A DNA stretch of 64,000 bases from Arthrobacter sp. MMS18-M83 (GTDB taxonomy: Bacteria > Actinomycetota > Actinomycetes > Actinomycetales > Micrococcaceae), in the NCBI RefSeq assembly GCF_026683955.1, contig NZ_CP113343.1, positions 372,001 to 436,000 of the forward strand. The letters are read 5' to 3'. This document shows positions 1 through 9,553 of this stretch, piece after piece (the first letter of the stretch is position 1; each line of letters opens with the position of its first letter). The notes under the pieces were generated by a model, which had not been told where the DNA came from, made no database searches, and was given only the letters and a program-made list of their open reading frames with translations. The translations under genes and the position numbers were made by a program.

Positions 1-503
1 AGGACCGCGAGTTCATCTGGTTCTCCAGCATCCCCCGCAGCCGGGTCCCCGACTACATCGAAGCCATGGAAGCACTGCACGGCCCGGAGAGGACCCACGA
101 CATCCTCGTCGATGGCCCCCCGCATACGTTTATCTGGCCGAATCTCTTCCTGGCCGAAATGCAGGTCATGTTTATCGAGCCGCTGTCTGTCGAGCAAACG
201 ATCCAGTACACCGCGCCGATCAAGCTGCTCGGCGCAGAGGAAATGAGTGCGCGCATCATCCGCCAGACCGAGGGCGCGATGGGGCCAGCAGGCTTCCTGA
301 TCGCCGATGACGCGGAGATGGGCGAGCGCAACCAGGTCGGCCTGCATGCCCAGGAGCCGGAGTGGGTACTGTTCGGCCGGGGCTTCGAGAGCGAGAAGGT
401 CGAGCCCCGTGGGATCACTTCGTACGACCGCACCTCTGAGACATCGCAGCGCGGCATGTGGCAGCACTACCGCACCCTCATGACGGAGACCACCAATGAC
501 TGA
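1..503 (+). CDS. Aromatic ring-hydroxylating dioxygenase, large (alpha) subunit, C-terminal part
   Basis: The gene is cut by the left edge; the reading frame is open from base 3 to the TGA at 501-503, giving the last 166 residues. These match the end of the catalytic domain of Rieske non-heme iron oxygenase alpha subunits: the segment GPAGFLIADDAEMGERNQVG (a D/E-rich stretch seen in naphthalene/biphenyl dioxygenase relatives) and the terminal GMWQHYRTLM near the stop. The Rieske cluster and the iron ligands would lie upstream, outside the window. The next gene, the beta subunit, overlaps it by 8 bases, so the two are translationally coupled. Substrate cannot be told from this fragment; the downstream hydroxypentadienoate pathway suggests an aromatic acid or aromatic hydrocarbon. 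Confidence 0.85.
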   Translation, partial: DREFIWFSSIPRSRVPDYIEAMEALHGPERTHDILVDGPPHTFIWPNLFLAEMQVMFIEPLSVEQTIQYTAPIKLLGAEEMSARIIRQTEGAMGPAGFLIADDAEMGERNQVGLHAQEPEWVLFGRGFESEKVEPRGITSYDRTSETSQRGMWQHYRTLMTETTND

Positions 504-993
504 GATCCAATCGATCGCTACCCCTGCCGGCTCCGTGTCCGCGGAACTCGTCGACTTCGTCGTCCACGAGGCACGCCTCGCCGACGAGAACCGCTACGCG
601 GAGTGGGAGTCACTGTGGGCGGATGACGGCATCTACTGGGTTCCGACCGGTGATCAAAAAGACCCACAGACTCAGGTGTCGTTCGTCTTCGACAATCGCC
701 ATCGCATCGGCTCGCGCATCGCCCAGCTGCGCTCCGGCCGGCGCCACTCGCAGACCCCGCCATCCAAGATGCGGCGCCAACTCTCCAACTTCGAGGTGCT
801 GTCCGACGACGGCGGCGAGGTCGAGCTCGCGGCAAACTTCTCATTATTCGAACACCGGTACACGACCACGATCTGGGCCGGGCGCTACCTCTACCGCCTG
901 CGATACACCGCCGACGGACTCTCACTAGTGAAGAAGACCGTGCTGCTTATCAATAACGAGAGCGCCATCAGGACCATCGCTTTCATCCTCTAG
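496..993 (+). CDS. Aromatic ring-hydroxylating dioxygenase, small (beta) subunit
   Basis: 165 residues, the usual length for the non-catalytic beta subunit (SnoaL/NTF2-like fold) of alpha3beta3 ring-hydroxylating dioxygenases. Typical features are visible: an N-terminal helix with FVVHEARLADENRYAEWESL, then LWADDGIYWVP, the DNRHRIGSRIAQLRSGRRHSQ region, and the C-terminal KKTVLLINNE strand. It has a structural role in the oxygenase. The ATG at 496 overlaps the end of the alpha gene (stop 501-503), which fixes the start. No ferredoxin or reductase gene follows in the window, so electron-transfer partners must be encoded elsewhere or upstream. Confidence 0.9.
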   Translation: MTEIQSIATPAGSVSAELVDFVVHEARLADENRYAEWESLWADDGIYWVPTGDQKDPQTQVSFVFDNRHRIGSRIAQLRSGRRHSQTPPSKMRRQLSNFEVLSDDGGEVELAANFSLFEHRYTTTIWAGRYLYRLRYTADGLSLVKKTVLLINNESAIRTIAFIL

Positions 994-1005
994 ATAGGAA
1001 TAGTC

Positions 1006-2562
1006 ATGCTGGTTGGAGACATCCCCCGTCTCAATGCTCGCCGGTACGCAGGCAAGACTGCCGTCATCTGCGGTGACCGGGAGCTCACCTGGTCCGCCGT
1101 GAACGAGCGCGCGAACAGGCTCGGCGCCTACCTGCTGGGCGCGGGCCTGCAGCGCGGCGATCGCGTCGCCGTGATCGCCTCGAACATCCTCGAGTGGCCG
1201 GAAATCTCGTTCGGAATCTCCAAGGCCGGACTGGTGCTCGTACCTGTCAATGTGCGTCTCGCCGTGCCGGAGATCATCTTCCTGCTCGACGACGCAGGGG
1301 CGAAGGCGCTGATCTTCGATTCGGAGAGCGCCAACGTCGCCAGTGAGGTGATCGCAGCCGGCAACGGACTCGGCGTCGTCCTGCAGATCGGCGGCAGCGA
1401 CCTCGCGCCGGAGTATGAGCGCGAGATCGACGCCGTCGGGTCGGCCACCCTCTCGTCGGCGGGCCTCTCCCCGGACGATTTGCGGGCGCTCATCTACACC
1501 AGCGGCACAACGGGCCTGCCGAAGGCCGTGACAAACACCCACCGTGCCATGATCTATGGCGCCATGGACCACGTGCAGACCGTGAATGCGAAATCGACGG
1601 ATGTCGGGCTCGCCATCACACCGTTCTTCACCTCCGGCGGCGCGATGCGCACCCTCTCATGGGCCTACCTCGGGCAGACCATGGTGGTGCTGCCGAAGTT
1701 CAACGAGGAACAGATCGTGCACCACTTCAAGCGGTACAACGTCACCAACACCATCATGGTCCCGACCATGCTCAGCAGGCTGTGCACATACCTTCAGACC
1801 CAGCCGCACCAGGACTTCCCGGCCCTCGGCTCGATCGGCTATGGATCCGCTCCCAGCTCCCCCGCCCTCATCCGCAACGCGATGGACCTGCTCGGCTGCG
1901 ACTTCTGGCAGCGCTACGGCCAGAGCGAGGTGGCCGGATTCGTGACCCATCTGTCACCGCAGGACCACCGGGAAATCGTCGCCGGGCGGGCGGAGATCGC
2001 CAAGTCGTGCGGCACCGAGTCCGCGTCCTCGGACATCACCGTGCTCGACGACGACGGGCAGGAGCTTCCGCCCGGTGAGATCGGCGAGGTGGTGATCAAG
2101 TCCGACGCCGTGAGCAATGGCTACTGGAACCGCCCGGATGTCACCGCCGAAAGATTCTGGAGAGGTGAACTGCACACCGGTGACATGGCCTATCGCGACC
2201 AGGACGGCTACCTGTACCTCGTCGACCGGAAGAACGATCTCATCATCAGCGGCGCTTTCAACATCTACCCCGGCGAGATCGAGCGGATCATCAACACCCA
2301 CCCCGCCGTACGCATGGCGGCCGTTTTCGGTGTACCCCACCCCGCCTGGGGTGAGACGCCGATCGTCGCAGTTGTGCCTAGCGACGACTGGGTGGCGGGA
2401 ACGCCCGCCCTCGAACAGGAGCTCAAAGACCTGTGCAGAGCCAACCTGGCCGGCTACAAACAGCCGGGAGGATTCGAATTCCTGGACGAGTTCCCGGTGA
2501 GTGCCGCCGGAAAAATCCTCAAGACAGAACTAAAGAAGCCTCACCAGAAGCAGGGCTCCTGA
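1006..2562 (+). CDS. Acyl-CoA synthetase (AMP-forming, ANL superfamily)
   Basis: 518 residues, full length for a class I acyl/aryl-CoA ligase that activates a carboxylic acid with ATP to the CoA thioester through an acyl-adenylate. The P-loop YTSGTTGLPK starts near residue 164, the YGQSE motif lies near 305, the HTGD/VDRKNDLIISGAFNIYPGEIE hinge region near 390-425, and the catalytic lysine is in the C-terminal AAGKILKTELKK. It sits between the dioxygenase and the hydratase in the same operon, so its substrate is probably the aromatic acid being degraded or a side-chain acid released from it. The substrate is inference. Confidence 0.9.
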   Translation: MLVGDIPRLNARRYAGKTAVICGDRELTWSAVNERANRLGAYLLGAGLQRGDRVAVIASNILEWPEISFGISKAGLVLVPVNVRLAVPEIIFLLDDAGAKALIFDSESANVASEVIAAGNGLGVVLQIGGSDLAPEYEREIDAVGSATLSSAGLSPDDLRALIYTSGTTGLPKAVTNTHRAMIYGAMDHVQTVNAKSTDVGLAITPFFTSGGAMRTLSWAYLGQTMVVLPKFNEEQIVHHFKRYNVTNTIMVPTMLSRLCTYLQTQPHQDFPALGSIGYGSAPSSPALIRNAMDLLGCDFWQRYGQSEVAGFVTHLSPQDHREIVAGRAEIAKSCGTESASSDITVLDDDGQELPPGEIGEVVIKSDAVSNGYWNRPDVTAERFWRGELHTGDMAYRDQDGYLYLVDRKNDLIISGAFNIYPGEIERIINTHPAVRMAAVFGVPHPAWGETPIVAVVPSDDWVAGTPALEQELKDLCRANLAGYKQPGGFEFLDEFPVSAAGKILKTELKKPHQKQGS

Positions 2563-3395
2563 TGCCGGCGCCGGAAGCATCCGTCCCGAGGGACGCCACG
2601 ATCGCCCTGGCCGCGGTGGAGTTGCGCCGCTCGGAAATCAAAGCCGTGCCCGTCGGCGCCGTCAGCGGGGAACCGTGGTTCGTGCAGCCTGATGAGGCCT
2701 ACCGGGTGCAGCTCGCCCAAGCTGCGACCCGCACAGAGGCCGGCGGCGTCCGTCGCGGCTTCAAGGTCGGTCTCACGAGCAGCGGCATGCAGAATCTGCT
2801 CGGAGTGACGGAGCCTGATTTCGGCCACCTCTTCGCGGACATGGAGGTGAAGAACGGGGGCACCCTGAACCCGCGGGAATTCATCCTCCCGAGGGCAGAG
2901 CCCGAACTCGCGTTCGTCCTTGGGGCTCGTCTCGGTGCAGACCGGGTACTCCCCGAGGACGTCATCGCGGCGACCGACTACGTCACGGTCGCGATCGAGG
3001 TGGTGGACAGCCGGGTTCGCGATTGGAAAATCACCTGGACTGACACCGTTGCCGATAACGGCTCGTCGTCACGGTTCGTGCTGGGTGGCACGCGGGTGTA
3101 CCTGGCTGACGCGGCCGGCACTTTGCACTCCTTGCGTACCGAGCTCGTCAAGAACGACGAGCTCGTCGGCAAGGCACCGCTGTCGGAAGTCATGGGTGAT
3201 CCGATCGCCTCAGTCTGCTGGCTGGCGGAGACCTTGTGGCGATTCGGGATCCAGATGCAGCCGGGGGATGTGATCCTTTCCGGCAGCCCGTGCGCCGCGA
3301 CGAACCTCCTTCCGGGGGACCACGTGCTGGCCACCATCGAGAGTATCGGCTCCGTCTCTGTGACGGTCGACGACGAGAGGAAGGGGACGCCATGA
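2562..3395 (+). CDS. 2-hydroxypenta-2,4-dienoate (2-keto-4-pentenoate) hydratase
   Basis: 277 residues from the ATG at 2562, which shares its A with the upstream TGA (TGATG); a longer in-frame start at 2433 lies wholly inside the synthetase gene and is rejected. It belongs to the fumarylacetoacetate hydrolase-like family (MhpD/XylJ/TesE/HsaE). Visible signatures are RRGFKVGLTSSGMQ, a metal-binding pattern around PRAEPELAFVLG (Glu-x-Glu) and AIEVVDSRVRDWK, and the C-terminal GDVILSGSPCAA. It adds water to 2-hydroxypentadienoate, the product of meta-cleavage product hydrolysis, giving 4-hydroxy-2-oxovalerate for the aldolase at 9550. Together these two genes and the dehydrogenase at 8579 form a complete lower meta pathway. 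Confidence 0.9.
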   Translation: MPAPEASVPRDATIALAAVELRRSEIKAVPVGAVSGEPWFVQPDEAYRVQLAQAATRTEAGGVRRGFKVGLTSSGMQNLLGVTEPDFGHLFADMEVKNGGTLNPREFILPRAEPELAFVLGARLGADRVLPEDVIAATDYVTVAIEVVDSRVRDWKITWTDTVADNGSSSRFVLGGTRVYLADAAGTLHSLRTELVKNDELVGKAPLSEVMGDPIASVCWLAETLWRFGIQMQPGDVILSGSPCAATNLLPGDHVLATIESIGSVSVTVDDERKGTP

Positions 3396-3616
3396 GCGAC
3401 CTGGACGGCGCCGACGAGGCCCTCATTTGGAACGAGTTCGCCGAGATCCGCATCAGCCTCGACTTCAAAGGCATAACCCCGAGACTCTTCCTCGAGAACC
3501 TTGAAACCGGCGCCTCAACCTACCTCGACCCGCTCGAGCTCGCAACCATCATCGACACCCCCGACGAGCTCAAATTCCGCTGGCTCAACATCGGCGCGTA
3601 CAGCAATAACGATTGA
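3392..3616 (+). CDS. Small conserved-looking protein of unknown function in the meta-pathway operon
   Basis: 74 residues beginning at the ATG at 3392, which overlaps the hydratase stop (ATGA), the coupling style of the rest of the operon. The sequence is acidic and soluble with no signal peptide or membrane segment; it has alternating hydrophobic stretches (IRISLDFKGITPRLFLENL) and reads like a small beta-rich domain ending in FRWLNIGAYSNND. No family is recognised with confidence. Position between the hydratase and the transporter suggests an accessory role in the pathway, which is only inference. Confidence 0.65.
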   Translation: MSDLDGADEALIWNEFAEIRISLDFKGITPRLFLENLETGASTYLDPLELATIIDTPDELKFRWLNIGAYSNND

Positions 3617-3767
3617 ACGGGCGGCCTACCGTGCCCCGTGCAGATCGTGCTGAGGGCGAACCCACTGGCTGGAACGCAACGCTTGCCGGGGGCCGAGCCC
3701 ACCGCGAAGCTGATGCACACAGGAGTGGGCAAAGAGGCGCACTCCTGAACTCTGGAAGGAAAGACAG

Positions 3768-5033
3768 ATGCTCCTCACCCGGAAGAAGCTTCGCGTGCAA
3801 CGCGCCGCAGTCATTACGGCAAGCGCCCTGGGCATCACCCTCGCACTCACGGCATGTGGGTCGAATAGCTCGACAAGCTCGGCCACTGCAAGTGACACCT
3901 CGCCGATCAGGATCGGAGTCGATCTATCCCTCACCGGCCCGATCGCCTTCGCCGGCGTTCAGGAATACGCCGGATTCAAGCTGGCTGTAGCGGCCATCAA
4001 CGACTCGGAGGCAAAGGTCCTCGGCCGCAAGATTGAACTCGTGCCGCTTGACGACAAGTCGACGCCTGACCAGTCGGTACTCAACATCCGCAAGCTTGTC
4101 CAGCAGGAAAAGGTCGTTGCGATTGCCGGGCCCGGCAGCTCGAACTCCACCGTGGTAGGTGCGCAGACGGCGACGACCCTCAAGATTCCTCTCATGGCAA
4201 GTCCCTCGACAACCGGGGATATCTGGGAAGGCCCGAACGTCGCCAAGTGGGGCTTCGGCGCCGCCGGCAACGGTTCGGCTCTCGGTAACGGCTGCATCAA
4301 CTCGGTGGCGGCCGCCGAGGCTAAGAACGGCACCAAGGTCAAGACGATCGCCATCGGGGAGGAGACCAATCCCGGTCCTCAGTCTTACGTAGCCGGCGTC
4401 AAGAAATGGGCGGCACAGAACAACGTCCAGGTGCTGACAACGGTCGACTGGGCCAGTGACTCGACCAACCTCACGACGCAGATGAACCAGCTCCTGGCAG
4501 CCAAGCCCGACGTCATTTCCATCTCGGCGCTGCAGGCGACTGACACCCTCGCAGTGAAGGCGCTCGATCAGCTCGGTGCCCTCGGCACAACGCCGGTCGC
4601 AAATTGTTCGGCGATCACCCTCGGTACGTTCTACCAGGCGATGGGTGCGACGGCGGAGAAGCCGCACTTCTACACGCAGATCCTCCTCGCCGATGCCTAC
4701 CCCGCTATCAAGACCGGTCAGGAGAATGACGCAGAGCGACAGAAGGTCGTCGACGCGTTCGCCAAGTACCCGGATGTCGCGGGTGTGCCCAACCTAAGCA
4801 ACTTCGCCCACGGCGGCTGGGACGTCATCCAGGTGCTCGCAAGGGCCATCGAGAGTGCCAAGTCGACCGACCCGGACAAGATCAGGCAGGCGCTCGAGAA
4901 GACGAACTACGTAGGCGCGCAGAACACGATGGTCTTCAGTGACACCCAGCACAGGTCCACGTACGAGGACTACGCGAAGATCGCCAGCGTCGTTGTCTTC
5001 GGCGCCAACGGCTCCCTCTCCATTCCGAAATAA
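3768..5033 (+). CDS. ABC transporter substrate-binding lipoprotein (branched-chain amino acid / aromatic type)
   Basis: 421 residues with a lipoprotein signal: basic N-terminus, hydrophobic core, and lipobox LTAC with the lipidated Cys at residue 30, followed by a Ser/Thr-rich linker. The mature part is a Peripla_BP_6 type I fold starting at PIRIGVDLSLTGPIAF, with the family segments QEYAGFKLAVAAIN, IAGPGSSNSTVVGAQ and FAHGGWDVIQVLARAI. A GGAAGG-like ribosome site precedes the ATG, and a 7-bp hairpin (3721-3727 with 3740-3746) lies just upstream. It is first of five import genes located between enzymes of aromatic degradation, so it probably captures the aromatic substrate or a side-chain acid rather than leucine; that assignment is contextual. 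Confidence 0.9.
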   Translation: MLLTRKKLRVQRAAVITASALGITLALTACGSNSSTSSATASDTSPIRIGVDLSLTGPIAFAGVQEYAGFKLAVAAINDSEAKVLGRKIELVPLDDKSTPDQSVLNIRKLVQQEKVVAIAGPGSSNSTVVGAQTATTLKIPLMASPSTTGDIWEGPNVAKWGFGAAGNGSALGNGCINSVAAAEAKNGTKVKTIAIGEETNPGPQSYVAGVKKWAAQNNVQVLTTVDWASDSTNLTTQMNQLLAAKPDVISISALQATDTLAVKALDQLGALGTTPVANCSAITLGTFYQAMGATAEKPHFYTQILLADAYPAIKTGQENDAERQKVVDAFAKYPDVAGVPNLSNFAHGGWDVIQVLARAIESAKSTDPDKIRQALEKTNYVGAQNTMVFSDTQHRSTYEDYAKIASVVVFGANGSLSIPK

Positions 5034-5057
5034 CCGGAAGAACAGGTAAGCATTCTC

Positions 5058-5948
5058 ATGGACTTGGCATTCTTCCTCCAGTTGGCCGTCACCGGCGTGA
5101 CAACAGGGGCGATCTATGCGGCCGTGGCCATGGGCTTCGTTCTGGTATTCCGGGTGACCGGGATCCTGAACTTCGCCCAGGGCGAGCTACTGATGGTCGG
5201 CGGCATGCTCATCATCAGCTTCCGAGGTGCAGGATGGCCGCTCATCGCGGCCATCCCCGCCACCATCGCGCTGGTTTTCCTGCTTGGGTGCGCCGTCTAC
5301 GCATTCGCACTCGGGCCGGCGATCAAACGGGGAACGAACATCTCCCTCCTGCTGATCACCCTTGGTCTCTCCCAGATCATGCAGGGGCTCGCACAGCTCG
5401 GTTGGGGCAGCGATCCGCGCTATACGCCCGACTTCACCCCGACCGATCGCCCGCTGGCACTCTTCAACGTCTCCATCACGTCGCAGTCCATCTGGATCAT
5501 GGGAGGCGTGCTGGTAGCCCTCGGTGTTACCTACGTTGTGCTGGAGCGCACCGGGATCGGGCGGGCGCTCCGGGCGTCATCGATCGATCCGATGATGGCC
5601 AGGCTCTCCGGGATCAACGTACGGCTGGTCTCGCTGATCGCGTTCGGAGCAGCCGGAGCGCTGGCGGCGGTCGGCGGCTTGCTGCTCGCCCCCGTGATCG
5701 GCATGACCTATGCGACGGGAAGCCTCATCGGGGTGAAGGGTATCGCTGCGGCCGTCATCGGCGGCTTCGGGAGCATTCCCGGCGCTATCGTTGGCGGCAT
5801 CGCGCTCGGGCTGCTCGAGTCGATCGCCTCCCTTATCTCTACCGGGCTGCAGACGGGCATATCACTGCTGGCAGTAGTGCTCGTGCTACTCGTTCTCCCG
5901 AACGGCATCCTCGGTGACCGGCGCATCAAGACAGCTGAGGGGGTCTGA
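5058..5948 (+). CDS. ABC transporter permease, LivH type
   Basis: 296 residues, almost entirely hydrophobic, with about eight predicted membrane spans. It opens with QLAVTGVTTGAIYAAVAMGF, carries the family hallmark LNFAQGELLMVGG, and contains the cytoplasmic coupling loop around RALRASSIDPMMARLSGINV that contacts the ATPase. It would form half of the membrane channel with the LivM-type protein at 5950. The gene follows the binding protein after 24 bases and is followed by the second permease one base after its stop, so all five transporter genes are probably translated from one message. Confidence 0.92.
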   Translation: MDLAFFLQLAVTGVTTGAIYAAVAMGFVLVFRVTGILNFAQGELLMVGGMLIISFRGAGWPLIAAIPATIALVFLLGCAVYAFALGPAIKRGTNISLLLITLGLSQIMQGLAQLGWGSDPRYTPDFTPTDRPLALFNVSITSQSIWIMGGVLVALGVTYVVLERTGIGRALRASSIDPMMARLSGINVRLVSLIAFGAAGALAAVGGLLLAPVIGMTYATGSLIGVKGIAAAVIGGFGSIPGAIVGGIALGLLESIASLISTGLQTGISLLAVVLVLLVLPNGILGDRRIKTAEGV

Positions 5949-5949
5949 G

Positions 5950-7008
5950 ATGAAATCACCGCTAATGCTCAAGCGGCGCCGCCAACATTTCATCTGGCTT
6001 GGCGCTGTCGTGGTGGTGGCCCTTATCCCGCGCATCTTCGGCGACGGGTACTCGCAGACGGTCATCCTCACCATAGGCCTCTACGCCATCTTCGGAATCG
6101 GCCTGCAGATGACGATGGGCACTGGCGGCATCCTCAACATGGGACACGCGGCGTTCATCGGCATCGGCGCATACTCGTCCGGGATCGTGACCGTCCACGG
6201 CGGCACTGCCTGGGCCGGCATGCTTACCGGCATTGTCGTGAGCGGGGCACTAGCCCTCATAGTCGGGCTGCCAATCCTGCGGCTGCGTTCGCTGTACCTG
6301 GCGATCGCCACACTCTGCATTGCTCTCGCCATCACCAATATCACCGGGTTCTGGACGCCGGTGACCGGCGGCCAGAACGGCCTGTTCGGCATCCAGCCGT
6401 TCGCCGTCGGGGATTTCACCTTCACCGAACTGCCTTCGCAGATCTATCTGATCTGGGGCTTTCTGCTCTTTGCGGTCATGATCAGGATCAATCTGCGATA
6501 CTCCGTCGTTGGGCGCGAGTTCGAGGCCATCAAAGACAGCGACCTCGCCACGTCGTCCCTTGGCATAAACCACGGCGCGCGCAGGCTGCAGATCTTCGTG
6601 ATTGGATCCGTGATCGGTGCAGTGGGCGGCAGCCTCTACGCGACCTATCTGTCGGCAATAACGCCCGATCTGTTCGGTTTCCAGCTCCTCATCCAGATCT
6701 TCGTGCTGGTGTCGCTTGGCGGCATGCTCTCGCTGTGGGGGGCACCTATCGGCGCCATCGCCGTCGTTTGCCTGCATGAATTCCTGATCCCGGCGATCTC
6801 GGGCGGCGCTCCCGGGCCGATCGAACTCGTCATCTTCGGTGTGATCCTCGTGGTTGTCATGATCTTCGCCCCGAACGGCGTCACAGACCAGATAGTCATC
6901 ACGGGGCGCCAGCTCCTTTATCTCGCCCGTCGCAAGCGCAGATCGGACGTCCCCGCCGAGCCCGAGACCACGGCAGTCAGCCCAAACGCGAAGAAGGTCG
7001 TTGTATGA
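5950..7008 (+). CDS. ABC transporter permease, LivM type
   Basis: 352 residues from the ATG at 5950, two bases after the LivH stop; an upstream in-frame start inside the previous gene is rejected. The protein has the LivM signature GTGGILNMGHAAFIGIGAY, about nine to ten membrane spans, and the EAA-like coupling loop at REFEAIKDSDLATSSLGIN. A basic cytoplasmic tail (RRKRRSD) follows the last span. Its final codons overlap the next start (ATGA at 7005). It pairs with the permease at 5058 to make the import channel. Confidence 0.92.
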   Translation: MKSPLMLKRRRQHFIWLGAVVVVALIPRIFGDGYSQTVILTIGLYAIFGIGLQMTMGTGGILNMGHAAFIGIGAYSSGIVTVHGGTAWAGMLTGIVVSGALALIVGLPILRLRSLYLAIATLCIALAITNITGFWTPVTGGQNGLFGIQPFAVGDFTFTELPSQIYLIWGFLLFAVMIRINLRYSVVGREFEAIKDSDLATSSLGINHGARRLQIFVIGSVIGAVGGSLYATYLSAITPDLFGFQLLIQIFVLVSLGGMLSLWGAPIGAIAVVCLHEFLIPAISGGAPGPIELVIFGVILVVVMIFAPNGVTDQIVITGRQLLYLARRKRRSDVPAEPETTAVSPNAKKVVV

Positions 7009-7802
7009 GCGTTGCAGCAGCCCAGCAGGTCGACACGGCACTCACCGTCCGCGGGATCACCAAGAGCTTCGGCGGAAACCATGTGCTTCGGGGAGTCGAC
7101 ATGTCCGTCGCCCCCGGCAGCCTGCACTTTCTGATCGGGCCCAACGGCGCCGGCAAGACGACGCTGTTCAACGTCATCAGCGGCTTCATCCCTGCCGACG
7201 ACGGCGAGGTATCGTTATTCGGCAGGGACGTGACCGGCGACCATGCTAGGACCATCGCCCGGCAGGGCCTCGCGCGAACCTTCCAGAACCTGCAGCTGTT
7301 CGACAGCCTCACAGTGGCCGAAAACGTGCTCATGGCGCTGCACGCCGACATGAAGGTCGGCCTACTGCGCTCGATGAGCGGCCTATTCGTGGACCGAGAA
7401 GAGAACCTGGAATACGCAAAGGCCTTTGAATGGCTCGACCGGTTCGGCCTCGCGAAGTACGCTGCGTCGATGCCCGCCGATCTCGCCTACGGCGATCGCC
7501 GCCTGGTCGAGATCATCCGAGCCTTCGCCACCCAGCCGAAGGTAGTGCTGCTCGACGAACCGGCCGCAGGGCTTGGCGTCAGCGCACGCGCGAACCTTTT
7601 TTCCGTGCTGAAAGACCTCCGCGCGGAAAACATGACAGTCGTGCTAATCGAGCACGACATGAAGTTCGGGATGGCCTTGGCCGACGAAGTCACCGTTCTC
7701 GACATCGGTGCCCGAATCGCCCACGGATCCCCGGCAGCGGTGCAGCAGGATGACGCCGTCATCTCCGCATACCTTGGCAAGAGAGCGACAAACGATGACT
7801 GA
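7005..7802 (+). CDS. ABC transporter ATP-binding protein, LivG type
   Basis: 265 residues with Walker A GPNGAGKTT near residue 46, Q-loop region ARTFQNLQLF, Walker B VVLLDEPAAGL and switch histidine in IEHDMKF. The signature loop reads LAYGDRRLVEI, a degenerate form common in LivG proteins. It supplies ATP hydrolysis for the importer together with the LivF-type protein. The start overlaps the LivM stop and its own end overlaps the LivF start by 8 bases. Confidence 0.93.
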   Translation: MSVAAAQQVDTALTVRGITKSFGGNHVLRGVDMSVAPGSLHFLIGPNGAGKTTLFNVISGFIPADDGEVSLFGRDVTGDHARTIARQGLARTFQNLQLFDSLTVAENVLMALHADMKVGLLRSMSGLFVDREENLEYAKAFEWLDRFGLAKYAASMPADLAYGDRRLVEIIRAFATQPKVVLLDEPAAGLGVSARANLFSVLKDLRAENMTVVLIEHDMKFGMALADEVTVLDIGARIAHGSPAAVQQDDAVISAYLGKRATNDD

Positions 7803-8526
7803 GCCGGCCGACACCATCCTTGAGATCGACTCCGTCGTTTCGGGCTACGGCGAACTGGAAATCCTGCATGGAGCGACGCTCGATGTCCGCGCCGGCGAGA
7901 TCGTGGCGCTTATCGGATCCAACGGCGCAGGCAAGACCAGCCTGATGAAGACCATAGCCGGCCTGCTGAAAGTGCGCGGCGGCGACATCCGTTTGCGCGG
8001 GCAGTCGATCAGGGGGACAAGCGTCGAGGCGATCGTGCGGAAGGGCATCAGCCTGGTGCCAGAGGGCAGGCATGTCTTCGCGGGAATGAAAGTCGAAGAC
8101 AACCTGTTGCTCGGCGCGTACGGGCTCGCCAAGTCCGAGCGCGACGCCAGACTCGAGGAGACGCTGGAGCGCTTCCCGCTGCTGCAAGAGCGTGCGAAGC
8201 AGGATGCAGGCTCTCTCTCCGGCGGGCAGCAGCAGTTGCTCGTCGTTGCGCGAGCACTGATGCGTTCGCCCTCCGTACTACTGCTCGACGAGCCTTCACT
8301 TGGCCTCTCACCGCTCATGGTGCAGACGGTGTTCGAGGTCATCGCTTCGCTTCGGCAGTCGGGCGTGAGCGTGCTGCTCGTCGAGCAAAACGTCGTGGCA
8401 GGCCTCGAACTAGCCGATCGCGCCTACGTCATCGAAAACGGCGCGATCGCGCGCTCCGGGCTCGCAAGTGACCTGCTCGCAGACCCGACGCTATCCAGCT
8501 CTTTCCTCGGAAGCGCGGCCCTGTGA
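7795..8526 (+). CDS. ABC transporter ATP-binding protein, LivF type
   Basis: 243 residues from the ATG at 7795, which overlaps the LivG stop by 8 bases; longer in-frame starts fall inside livG. Walker A is GSNGAGKTS, the signature motif is LSGGQQQLLVVARAL, Walker B VLLLDEPSLGLSP and the switch His-equivalent region LLVEQNV (LivF proteins typically have EQN here). It completes the five-component importer whose genes run from 3768. The following 52 bases before the dehydrogenase contain only a ribosome site (AAGGAAAC). Confidence 0.93.
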   Translation: MTEPADTILEIDSVVSGYGELEILHGATLDVRAGEIVALIGSNGAGKTSLMKTIAGLLKVRGGDIRLRGQSIRGTSVEAIVRKGISLVPEGRHVFAGMKVEDNLLLGAYGLAKSERDARLEETLERFPLLQERAKQDAGSLSGGQQQLLVVARALMRSPSVLLLDEPSLGLSPLMVQTVFEVIASLRQSGVSVLLVEQNVVAGLELADRAYVIENGAIARSGLASDLLADPTLSSSFLGSAAL

Positions 8527-8578
8527 CAGCTCGCTGCTGCCAGGGCGTCCAAACCCCTCCTCATCCCAGTAAGGAAAC

Positions 8579-9553
8579 ATGGTGAAAACCAAGATAGCCA
8601 TTATCGGCTCCGGCAATATCGGTACAGACCTGATGTTCAAGGTCATGCACAACTCAGAGTCGCTCGAGGTCGGCGCACTCGTGGGGATCGACCCGGAATC
8701 TGACGGTCTGCTCCGTGCCCATCGTCTCGGCATCCCGACAGTGTCGACCGGCGTCGCCGGTCTCCTCGAACTCGACACTTTTGACGACATCGCCATCGTG
8801 TTCGACGCGACGTCTGCGCAGGCCCACATCGCGAACGCCGAGTTGCTCGCACCATATGGCAAGCGGCTGGTGGACCTGACTCCGGCCGCGATCGGGCCGT
8901 ACACGATTCCCACAGTGAACCTCGAACAGAACCTGGACGCCCCGAACGTCAATATGGTCACGTGCGGAGGGCAGGCCACCATCCCGATCGTCGCGGCCAT
9001 CTCCATGGTCACACCCGTGCATTACGCCGAGATCGTCGCCACCATCGCGTCGAAGTCCGCAGGCCCCGGCACCCGCGCGAACATAGACGAGTTCACCGAG
9101 ACGACGAGCCTCGCCATCGAGCGTGTCGGCGGCGCAAAGCGCGGCAAGGCGATCATCGTTCTCAATCCGGCCGACCCGCCGGTAGTCATGCGCGATACGG
9201 TGCTTGCACTGATCGATCTCGCGGACGATGCGGTACGGGAGCAGGTGACGAAGTCGATTGCCCGGATGGCCGAAGAAGTAGCCCAGTACGTGCCTGGCTA
9301 CCGTCTAAAGCACACCGTTCAGTTCGCACATTTCGCGCCGGAAACGCCGATGCACACGCTCGTCGACGGAATCCCCGCGGAGGCACTCACCCAAGTCTCG
9401 GTCTTCCTCGCAGTGGAGGGCGCCGGCGCGTATCTTCCGTCCTACGCGGGCAACCTCGACATCATGACATCGGCGGCATTGCGCGTCGGCGAGCGGATCG
9501 CCGAGCAGGCCGGCGCCGTGTCCATCTCAACAGAAAAGGCGACAGTGCGATGA
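8579..9553 (+). CDS. Acetaldehyde dehydrogenase (acylating)
   Basis: 324 residues, normal for the MhpF/BphJ/DmpF family. The Rossmann motif [10 protein letters not shown] is at the N-terminus and the catalytic cysteine is Cys129 in [11 protein letters not shown], close to the position in DmpF. It converts acetaldehyde, CoA and NAD+ to acetyl-CoA, taking acetaldehyde by channelling from the aldolase encoded immediately downstream. The stop codon overlaps the aldolase ATG (9550-9553), consistent with the obligate two-enzyme complex of this family. Confidence 0.95.
   Translation: MVKTKIAIIGSGNIGTDLMFKVMHNSESLEVGALVGIDPESDGLLRAHRLGIPTVSTGVAGLLELDTFDDIAIVFDATSAQAHIANAELLAPYGKRLVDLTPAAIGPYTIPTVNLEQNLDAPNVNMVTCGGQATIPIVAAISMVTPVHYAEIVATIASKSAGPGTRANIDEFTETTSLAIERVGGAKRGKAIIVLNPADPPVVMRDTVLALIDLADDAVREQVTKSIARMAEEVAQYVPGYRLKHTVQFAHFAPETPMHTLVDGIPAEALTQVSVFLAVEGAGAYLPSYAGNLDIMTSAALRVGERIAEQAGAVSISTEKATVR

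Noticed and set aside
8962..9549. In-frame upstream extension of the aldolase gene
   Set aside because: It lies inside the acetaldehyde dehydrogenase gene in another frame, and the ATGA overlap gives a protein beginning with the family pattern.
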